Positions 34,636 to 42,428 of a stretch of 64,000 bases of DNA are shown piece after piece. Within the stretch, counting starts at the first letter, position 1. Each line of letters starts with the position of its first letter. Source of the DNA: Phoronis australis (Eukaryota; Phoronida; Phoronidae); contig NMRA01000114.1 of assembly GCA_002633005.1 (NCBI GenBank), positions 797,454 through 861,453 of the forward strand. The letters run 5' to 3'. Made by a program: the position numbers and the translations under genes. The notes under the pieces are model-generated. The model searched no databases and was not told the DNA's origin. It was given only the letters and a program-made list of their open reading frames with translations.

Positions 34636-37600
34636 GTCCGTAATTTTCTCTGTTTGACATTAGGGGGCGTCAAAGAGGCTACTTGCCCTAAGTTTAAAGT
34701 AGGACGCTAGAAAAATGTCCAAATTTGACTTGAGTCATATCTCAGAAATAGCTGCTCAAATTCATCTATTGAAACTTGTAAAAATTTTGCTTCTGGATAT
34801 TGTTTTCAAAATGTTCCACTTTTGCATGAAAGGCCTGCAAAAATAGGGTTTTTATAATTTTTGCAAAACATCAAAAGTAGACTGAAAACAAAATCATATT
34901 TTAGAAAACTGTAATAATGTTTTTGAGATTTCATCTTGAACATTTATATCAAACAAAATTTGATTTTTTGTGAAACTTAAGTTTCTTTTTCCTAAATTGT
35001 ACTGAAAAGACATGGTCACGTAACCCAGTTAATGTCGGGTTAAAAGTTGAAAAAGTGTTATGAACTGTCAGATTTTGATAGGAATGCCAGCAATTTTGCT
35101 GTTGTATTCAAGAATTGGTTTTCCATTGACGCAGCTGTTCTGTTGTTGTTTCAGGGGTACTCGCAAATGGTGGCAGAACTTGCCCAAGGACAAGAAGTCA
35201 CACTTTAAAGAGGTCCTCGATAACTCTTGGCACAAGATATTAACTGCTTCAGGGATTTTTGCAGGTACCAAATTTAATCTATACTACAGGTAGCAATTGT
35301 CCTTGGTTATCATTTTCAAAGCATAGGAACTGGTTCGGCCGAATCTCCCAACAACAGGCATTTTCAGAAATTTTAATTTTTGGTCTCCATTTGGAAGATT
35401 TTTGCCAATGGTTTTGAAAAAAATTAAATTCAGACAAGCTGAAAATGCCTCCCCTTGCACACGTTTCGTGTGGTTTTGAAAATGTGTCACAAAATTAATG
35501 TTGATGATAATCTTTTGATAATTAACATACTTTCGCATGTACGTCAGTTGTCAACTTCAATGTTACACTGATGTCATGTGAAATTGGCCTTATTGAACAA
35601 ATCTGCATATCAATTTAAAAATCTTGTTTACATTTACGTGAAGTCTCACTAGATGCCATTAGCAGTCTGAGCTGACACAGCTGATATTGAAAATTTCTTC
35701 AGTGTTTGTTTTCGTTTGCACGTGATTTTTTTTCAACCAACTGTTCTTGATAATCATGAAAAAATACCTTCTTGGACAAATTGTAGGTTTATGTGGATTC
35801 TATTACCTCAGCCATCTTCAGGAGACTCCCATCACAAAGCGCAAGAGGTTCATTGCCTTCACTAAAGACCAGTTCCACCGAATTGTAGAGTTTGAAAATC
35901 AAGAGGTAAAAGGCGATCCTATATGTAATACTACTCTACTAAGCCCATGCCATGATGATACAATCCAGCTAGATGGTTATTCACCATCTAAAGTGGCCAT
36001 TAAAACATTGACTGTGAAAAGGCTAATAGATGTGACTACCTGGCGCCTCTGTGTGTCTTAAAGTTGTGACTTGGGTGGGAAGTAAATGATTACAGCTCAA
36101 ATTGTGCTTCACACGATCACTTAAAAATTGTCTCCCACAAACAATAACATTTGCTTAGCAAAATTTTAAAAGTGTTCTGTATAGCTGGGTCTCCCTTCCT
36201 CATTTACGTAATGAATCTATCCTGAGCTCTCGGCACGGGAAGACCTCGTTTCGTTAGTCAACAATCCATGTATTCTGAGGCATATTGCGATATATTCTTT
36301 AATAGAGATGACTTTGTGAACACACATGTACCTTGTATGTCCAGCTGATAAAGTCTTATAAAGGCAAGATTCTACCCACAAGTCACCCTAGTTATAAGAG
36401 GATTGAGAATGTGGCGAGGAAGATAATTGACTCAAATCAAGATCTGGACTTCATGAGGACCACCACGTGGACGGTGACTGTCATCGACAATGAGGATATC
36501 AATGCATTTGTTTTACCAGTAAGTCGACTGTTCATCAACAATGATGATATCAATGCATTTGTACTACCTTTAAGTCAACTGTTTGTCAACAGCTGAAGGT
36601 AATTCTAAACTACTGTTTTTTTGGAGTTAAAACTTCTCGTTTGAACATTGTACTTATTCTTGTCAAATTTTTCGTTGGAAACATCCATGGAATTGGTAAC
36701 GAATTTTTTTTCACCTTCATCTGGTTTTTTCTTTCCCAAAATTACTTGGAAAACTGTTTGTGAAATCCTTTCACACATCAGTGGTAATATTTGCAAATAT
36801 GCACAACTCCTTGTTTGGGTAATTAGGTCAGGTGCGAGAAAAGCAGTGACTGCTTACCGTATGTTTATTGCGAGTCCTACCGCAGTTACCGACTCGTTTA
36901 ATTTTCAGAATGGTCAGATGTTTGTGATGAAAGGGACACTTGAGAAAGTCAAAAACGACGATCAGTTAGCCATCGTGCTGGGACATGAGATGTCGCACGC
37001 CATTCTCGGGCATGGGGTAAGTTATTTTTGGTAACATGCTGAAGAGTTTAATTAGAAAGATTTGAAAATTGCTAAACTGCTGTAATTTTAAAAACTTCCT
37101 TCGATGGATTTTTGTTATTTTAGATTGCTCTACCTAGATACTCCTAGCAATGGGAAAATGTCTTTGTCACTAAATATAGACACATGAAGTGATACATGAA
37201 GTAGGCTTTTCGTGCCACATTGCAGCGCTTTAATAAAACAAACGACCAAGAGACAGGGAAACAAGTGATTAAAGTAACGGAACTTTCAGACATTTCTTGT
37301 CTCATCATCATTAGACAGACAGGCTGCAGGGGAGCATCAAAGATAAAGAGAGCTCGAACGAATGTCTATGAAAATCATTTATCGTGAAAAATTGAATTTT
37401 GTCTACATGAGTGGCTGCTGCCAAATTATTCTGAGTCTAATTTTTGAGAATGTCTTCTTCACAGGCAGAGATGGTGAGTTTTGCCCAGCTCTTGGACATG
37501 GTGGTTATTGTTGTGATGGCCGCCATATGGGCCCTGATGCCAAACGATGGTGTAGCCTTGGTAACACAGTGGTTCTACAACAAGGTGGTTCAGGTATTAC

Positions 37601-39637
37601 AAGATGTTTGTGTGTTTGAATCAATTTTACAATCCGGAAGCGACTGGAATTTTAGTTCGTTCACTTATTTGTATGCATTGGTGCCAAGATTAGTTGGCAA
37701 AGTTATGTTTAGTGCTACATTGGTGCTTCAAAAAAAGGCAACTTAAAGTAAGAGCAAAGCAAGTTAATGCCTGACAATTTTATATTGAAGTTTGCACAGT
37801 AAGAGATAGAGTTTTTCATACTTAGAATTAAGTGTTGATAAAGTTAAGTGGCCCAACAAGTTCTTCAGGATTTTTAGCCAATGATTAGTAAGGGAGCAAT
37901 CAAAATCCAAGCTCGTAAAAATATCAAAAAAATATTCAAGACGGTGGCGCACTAGGTCAAGGTTAGCTAGATAATGCTGTACAAGAAATGAGGGAGAACA
38001 TGATCCCTCTCCAATTTGTCTTAGATAAACAGGTCTTGTTGTTTCAGATCCTGTTCAATATGCCGTACAGTCGCCATCTGGAGACAGAAGCAGATGATGT
38101 TGGTCTCCAACTGACTGCTAAGGTGAACTAGAGCATGGGTTGTGGATCCTTACTTGCCAACTTGTATTAAAATGATTTTCAAAAAAGCTACTGGAAATTT
38201 CTTGTGTCTGGGCTATTATAAACCCAAAGTGAGCTAAGTTTTATAGTTAGTGGACATATCTAGTTTGTCTAATGCAGTTTCTTACACTGATTAGTCCGTT
38301 ATAATCTGCCAGTTTCAGGGTTATATCCCCATGCCTTCCAACTCCTTTCACAAGAAAGCCCTTTCTGTCCAAACTCATTTCCTTTTCGTGAAATGTCCGC
38401 TTTAGTGTAATCTGTATTTCACCTTTGGTGACATTTCTGCAACTCCTATAATTTTGACCAAAGGCTTTTACTATATGTCCTGAAATTCTATTTTTTCAGT
38501 TGTGTTGGCATAAACATGTGAGAATAGTGTGATGGCATTGTAGGCATGTTATGATGTACGAGAGAGCTCAGCATTCTGGTCCACCATGGGAGCGCACTCC
38601 TTAATCAGTGAGAATGAACTGGAGATTGGCTGGCTGTCAACACATCCTACTCACGAACAGCGGGCTGACTTTCTGGACCAAGTTATACCCAAGGTCTGTT
38701 TAGTTTACTCTCAGTGGGCTGACTTTCTGGACCAAGTTATACCCAAGGTCTGTTTAGTTTACTCTCAGTGGGCTGACTTTCTGGACCTAGTTATACCCAA
38801 GGTCTGTTTAGTTTACTCTCAGCGGGCTGACTCTCTGGACCTAGTTATACCCAAGGTCTGTTTAGTTTACTCTCAGCAGGGTGACTCTCTGGACCTAGTT
38901 ATACCCAAGGTCTGTTTAGTTTACTCTCAGTGGGCTGACTTTCTGGACCTAGTTATACCCAAGGTCTGTTTAGTTTACTCTCAATGGGTGCGGATGCCTT
39001 CGAAAGTACTTGTTTTACAATTGACAGAGTTTAAGCTAGAGTTAGTAGTCTTCATATGAGCCATATGTTGACCTGTAGTTGAGTCTGAAAAGATTGTTTC
39101 CCCGACCGTGGTTTGAACCCGCGACTTCTGCTAACCGTGCAGACGCTCTAGTCCACTGAGCTGTCAGCACCACTCTGGTCGATTGCAAATATCCAAACAG
39201 ATAATAATGTGAAATATCCAGTCATATAATATGCAGTCAGATTTCACATGTTAAATATGCAGCCATAGATTAAGCAGGCATATTTCACATGTGAATTATG
39301 CATTTGTAAACTATGCAGTCAGAATTCACCAGTGAAGTATGCAGTCATAAAATGTGCAGTCATATTTCATATGTGAAATATGCATTCATAAAACATCCAG
39401 TGAAATGCAATTAATGCCCTTGTCACTGGTTTAATTTAATAGTCCTTTTTTGTTTTTCAGGCCATTGACCTCAGGCAGTCTTGCCGGTGTCACAAACTCA
39501 CAGGGCCCGATCCCAGAATAGAAGTGAAGGAATTTTTACGCACGATTAAAGACCAGCTGCGCACAAATAGAAAGATAGAAGTGGAGTTGCCCGCACGCGA
39601 AGACATTCTAGTCCCCCACAGAGGGCAGGCTGAGTGA
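34328..39637 (+). CDS. OMA1: OMA1 mitochondrial zinc metalloprotease (nine coding exons)
   Basis: Exons 34328-34635, 35155-35264, 35787-35905, 36345-36518, 36909-37016, 37465-37593, 38048-38122, 38544-38693 and 39461-39637 join with matching phases into 449 residues plus stop; human OMA1 has 524. OMA1 is the M48-family protease of the mitochondrial inner membrane that is activated on depolarisation and cuts OPA1 (and DELE1 in mammals). The N-terminus is basic and leucine-rich, as in a mitochondrial targeting sequence. RKWWQNLPKDKKSHF and a hydrophobic segment (ILTASGIFAGLCGFYYL) follow. The zinc motif HEMSH is in exon 5, a hydrophobic stretch in exon 6, the third zinc ligand Glu in LETEADDVGL in exon 7, and GWLSTHPTHEQR in exon 8. 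The start at 34328 (accaccATG) is the in-frame Met before the basic leader. Two exon ends carry tandem duplications across the donor, listed separately. Confidence 0.95.
35155..35264 (+). CDS. OMA1: OMA1 exon 2
   Basis: The acceptor is ttgtttcag|GGGTACTCGC and the donor GCAG|gtacca, phase 2 to phase 1. It encodes GTRKWWQNLPKDKKSHFKEV, the motif that precedes the membrane segment in OMA1. Confidence 0.93.
35787..35905 (+). CDS. OMA1: OMA1 exon 3
   Basis: The acceptor is aaattgtag|GTTTATG and the donor GAG|gtaaaa. It encodes LCGFYYLSHLQETPITKRKR followed by FIAFTKDQFHRIVEFENQE, equivalent to the human stretch with THLEVSPVTGR and a KEQF motif. Confidence 0.93.
36345..36518 (+). CDS. OMA1: OMA1 exon 4
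   Basis: The acceptor is tatgtccag|CTGATAAAG and the donor CCA|gtaagt at 36519. It encodes 58 codons ending in WTVTVIDNEDINAFVLP, the conserved strand before the catalytic helix. Confidence 0.94.
36487..36600 (+). repeat. 51-bp tandem duplication across the OMA1 exon 4 donor
   Basis: The block 36487-36537 (last 32 bases of exon 4 plus the first 19 of the intron) is repeated at 36538-36588 with a few changes, and a partial third copy follows. In the second copy the donor gtaagt has become ttaagt, so only the first donor is canonical. The 51-bp length keeps the reading frame to a TGA at about 36594. Confidence 0.9.
36909..37016 (+). CDS. OMA1: OMA1 exon 5 (zinc-binding HExxH)
   Basis: The acceptor is attttcag|AATGG and the donor GGG|gtaagt; 36 codons, phase 0. 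It encodes NGQMFVMKGTLEKV and LAIVLGHEMSHAILGHG; HEMSH is the M48 HExxH motif, intact with both His and the catalytic Glu. Confidence 0.96.
37465..37593 (+). CDS. OMA1: OMA1 exon 6
   Basis: The acceptor is cttcacag|GCAGAG and the donor CAG|gtatta; 43 codons, phase 0. It carries a hydrophobic stretch, LLDMVVIVVMAAIWALMP, and ends TQWFYNKVVQ, matching the human CQWIQSKLQ region. Confidence 0.93.
38048..38122 (+). CDS. OMA1: OMA1 exon 7 (third zinc ligand)
   Basis: The acceptor is ttgtttcag|ATCCTG and the donor AAG|gtgaac; 25 codons. It encodes NMPYSRHLETEADDVGLQLT; the Glu in ETEAD is the third zinc ligand of M48 proteases. Confidence 0.95.
38544..38693 (+). CDS. OMA1: OMA1 exon 8 (core form, first of six donors)
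   Basis: The acceptor is attgtag|GCATGT and the first donor AAG|gtctgt at 38694; 50 codons. It encodes ACYDVRESSAFWSTMGAHSL, ELEIGWLSTHPTHEQR and ADFLDQVIPK, matching the human [21 protein letters not shown] end. Using the first donor gives the length seen in other OMA1 proteins. If the downstream donors are used, the exon is longer by multiples of 54 nt. Confidence 0.92.
38659..38990 (+). repeat. 54-bp minisatellite carrying six splice donors at the end of OMA1 exon 8
   Basis: Six head-to-tail units each contain 30 nt of coding end (ADFLDQVIPK or a variant) and 24 nt of intron start. Donors AAG|gtctgt stand at 38694, 38748, 38802, 38856, 38910 and 38964. Most units also contain tttagtttactctcag, an acceptor-like sequence, 21 nt after the donor. 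The whole array is open in the OMA1 frame to a stop at 39057-39059, with 18-residue units such as ADFLDLVIPKVCLVYSQW. The first two units have Gln, the last four Leu at the same place. Confidence 0.97.
39103..39182 (-). mobile_element. tRNA-like sequence, probable SINE head
   Basis: On the minus strand, gctgacagctcagtggacta gagcgt (A-box region) is followed by gcgggttcaaaccacgg (B-box region) at tRNA-like spacing. The T-stem has two mispairs and the acceptor ends do not pair, so it is a tRNA-derived SINE or tRNA pseudogene and not a working tRNA gene. It lies in the last OMA1 intron. Confidence 0.55.
39207..39410. repeat. Degenerate tandem repeat of atgcagtcatatttcacatg-like units
   Basis: Phrases of the type tatgcagtcat and atttcacatgtgaa alternate about eight times over 200 bases, with a period near 25-35 bases and heavy divergence. 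Individual units are partly self-complementary (cacatgtg). Confidence 0.7.
39461..39637 (+). CDS. OMA1: OMA1 exon 9 with stop codon
   Basis: The acceptor is tgtttttcag|GCCATT, entered in phase 0; it runs to TGA at 39635-39637. It encodes AIDLRQSCRCHKLTGPDPRI, matching the human ALKIREMCNCPPLSNPDPR segment, then a hydrophilic tail. Confidence 0.94.
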   Translation, partial: AIDLRQSCRCHKLTGPDPRIEVKEFLRTIKDQLRTNRKIEVELPAREDILVPHRGQAE

Positions 39638-41108
39638 TGGTTTGCTTGAGGTTTATTTCAATTTGTTGTCCTCATTTTTGCCAATTTAACAGTATTGAGG
39701 CTGACTGCTTTAGGAATTATTTATTTTTATGTGAATTTTTTTTATTGAAACTTTATTGCCTTGAATTTTTTTTCAAACTTTTAAGCCAAATGACTGGAAC
39801 ATTTCCTGGAATTATGATATCGAGAAAATATTGTACTACTGATGTGTTTGCTGAAAGTATTTTAATGGGTCCACCTGACATGTCAGCAAATGCTGGCAGT
39901 GGTTTGACAAGGAAGAAAGTTAACATTAATTGCAATAGTCAGGGATGTAATCACCTGGAAGCAACAAAAAATAGTCCCGCAATTAGCTGTCTGGCAGAGT
40001 AGCTTTTAAGTAAGAGCAAACTTTTATGTGCGACTGACTGCACCACTGTGTTCAAGACTTAGTGTTATTTCGATGTGGTTCTCCGTGGTTGTGAAACATA
40101 TTTTGTTAACTCTGCTTATAAAGATTACACAGAGTTGTGAAAGTATGTAGAGTAGCTGTGATTCAAGACTAATATGTGATGTTACCTGCTCAAAAGTCAT
40201 GTGGTTAATGAGCTCATTCTCTAGTTTCACTGTCAAAAGATGTGCATCTTAACGGTCTCTCCAATAGTGCATTCTTATTGACCAATTCTGGGCGGCTGCT
40301 TTCCATAGGTGTGATTTACTCGCGAAGGCAGAAGATGATACAAATCTTCATGAGATCTCGCCATACATTACAAGGCAACCACGTGATAACTCTATAACTT
40401 TTTGTGAGTATAATTGGCCTACAGGGCGGAGACCTGATGAGTTGACATGGGCGGAGACCTGATGAGTTGACATGGGCGGAGACCTGATGAGTTGACATCA
40501 GTGACATGCAAATTAAAGAATGTTTAATATAATCCTATTTTGTCACGTTCTATACGAATGATCAAGAGTTATGATTTCATGAAAGCGATGCTAAAGCCGC
40601 ATTTGGCCATGTTCAGCATGTTAAAAACGAAAATTGAATTCGGACTTTTACTTTCCTAAAATTGGTGATGGGATTCTAATTCGTAACCAGTAAGAACGTT
40701 GAAACGGTCGGCGACTCTAAACACCTTTGGTGTTTATTGGGATTTGCTAACCATAAAATTACAAATAATGTGAAAATGACACGTGTCCTTATTACCTGTC
40801 ACTTGAGTTGGTAATGGATCCAAAATAGAATCCTAACATTGTAAGGAGTATAATTACAAGACTAATTTTATGAGATTACAAGGCCCAATTCTATTTTTGT
40901 CTGTCATCCAGTGATGCTGGCTTGTTTAAGTTTCATTTAACATGTTTAATAGCGCAAGGCTAAGACATGAAACCCTGTTTGGGCGAAGTAGTTTGGAATG
41001 TATGAGCCTCATGACATGTAAGATTGTATACCCCTGTGGAATATCCTTCATACATACAATTATGTGTACCTTGATCTTCAGAGGCTAAACATTAAGTGTG
41101 ACTTGTCA
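39638..41108. other. OMA1 3' untranslated region and intergenic DNA
   Basis: It contains the 25-bp repeat at 40423-40499. The open frame at 39634-40002 overlaps the OMA1 stop and has no known motif. Confidence 0.45.
40423..40499. repeat. 25-bp tandem repeat, three copies
   Basis: The unit gggcggagacctgatgagtt followed by gacat is repeated three times without change, an expansion too recent to have diverged. Confidence 0.95.
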
Positions 41109-41112
41109 TTAA

Positions 41113-42424
41113 GGCGAAGGCAACCTTTTTTCATGTCACTTTTAGCAAAAATAAGGTCTGTTAATTATCCCAGACATATTTTTCACTTAATTGCAGCGTT
41201 TCGTAATTTAATTAATTTCTCGTCCTGTACTCCGGAAGTGACGTTTTGGGAGGCAAGAATTTCGCGCCAATTTCTTTTCATACAGTCGGACTCTGAGAGC
41301 TGTCAAGTCAGTCATTGTTCTACCTCGGATGTGATAAGTTCGGTCGTTGTTTGCTTTTGTTTACAAGTCAGTCAATATGCCACGCTACTGCTGCGTACCA
41401 GGATGTACTCATTATCATCTCACACGCACTTTGGGTACCTTGCATCGCTTTCCAAAGATGGCACACTTCGCCGTACTTGGCTAGCTCGTTCGTGTGAAGA
41501 ACGCAGCGCTACCCGCTCACACAACATACAAAGCAGTGGCGAGCATTTTCAGCCGTCAGATTGCGACAGACACGCTGAATTGATGAAGGTCCCTGCGAAA
41601 CAACGCCTGAAGAAGGGTTCCATACCACTGCTGCTGATTCCCGGCAGTGCCCCGTCGCCACCCCCGAGAAGTGCGTTTTTGAAGCGAAAATCCTCGCGAG
41701 CTGTGGCCACTATAAACAGTGACTGGAGGCACTTCATCTACTGTCACCCATGCCTCCGAACGTACCCCATAGCGTGCAATTCCAGGAACTATCTGTGATT
41801 CCCCGTGTGGTGTGCTGTTGTCTCTAGCCCAGAGCCTGTAAGCAGCCATGCTGCGATGTTGTGTAGTGGGATTGAATACAGGCCCAGTTTGACACCCAGT
41901 GAAAAGTACAGTTCGTCATCCAATGAACAGATCGCTGAGCCTGAGTTTGATAAGTTTATTGTGAACTTGTATTGGAGCTATTTAGAAGGTGCCATGTGTG
42001 TGATGAGAGAGTCGCACGGTGGGACTTTGTAAGCAGTTTGGGTGCTCAAGTCACCATCCACTGGGAGTGTGTCACGGTACACTCAGGCAAGTGGGACAGT
42101 TCTTCCTCTGTACATGAGACGATAATGAGTACATCTCTGTAGGCAGGAGCAGCGTGGCATGTTTACTGATTCAAAAACAAAAGCAAACGATGACCCAACT
42201 TATCACCACCGAGGTAGAACAATGACGGACTCGACTGCTCTCACAGTCAGACTGTATGAAAAGAAAATGACGCGAAATTCTTTCCTCCCAAAACGTCCCT
42301 TCCGGAGTAGACGACGAGTAATTAATTAAATTACGAAAAGCTGTAAATAAGTGAAAATATGTCTGGGATAATCAAAGAACCCTATTTTTGCTAAAAATGA
42401 CACGAAAAAAGGTTGCTTTCTTCT
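41113..42424. mobile_element. Palindromic THAP-domain DNA transposon remnant with TTAA flanks (Kolobok-like)
   Basis: The left arm from 41113 (ggcgaaggcaacctttttt...) to about 41423 is repeated inverted at about 42116-42424, at perhaps 85 percent identity. TTAA stands directly outside both ends (41109-41112 and 42425-42428). The arms run past the start of a THAP finger: MPRYCCVPGCTHYH from 41377 and, on the opposite strand from 42160, a decayed MPRCSCLQRCTHYR. THAP transposases with TTAA target duplications are typical of the Kolobok superfamily; P elements use 8-bp duplications. No catalytic core is present, so it would depend on another element for transposase. Confidence 0.8.
41377..41650 (+). 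pseudogene. Frameshifted THAP zinc-finger coding remnant
   Basis: The ATG at 41377 opens MPRYCCVPGCTHYHLTRTLG and TLHRFPK, then a one-base frameshift near 41460 moves the homology (DGTLRRTWLARS, later GEHFQPSDCDRH) to another frame. The first C2 pair and the HRFPK motif are kept, but the third zinc Cys, expected three residues before HF, reads Ser. The original frame stops soon after. This is a dead transposase N-terminus inside the palindromic element at 41113-42424. Confidence 0.75.
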
Positions 42425-42428
42425 TTAA

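Noticed and set aside
38048-38693. CRISPR-like interpretation of the regular 54-bp units in this region
   Set aside because: Units are contiguous with no unique spacers, and the context is an animal gene.
38586-39059. A 157-residue stand-alone repeat protein from 38586
   Set aside because: The frame is OMA1 exon 8 continuing through the minisatellite into the intron; it is only meaningful as alternative OMA1 splicing or intron retention.
39103-39182. Possible functional tRNA gene on the minus strand
   Set aside because: Two T-stem mispairs and unpaired acceptor ends; more likely SINE or tRNA pseudogene.
41064-41798. 244-codon open frame taken as one gene
   Set aside because: Its first third is the transposon's inverted repeat and the THAP homology switches frame inside it, so the long frame is accidental.
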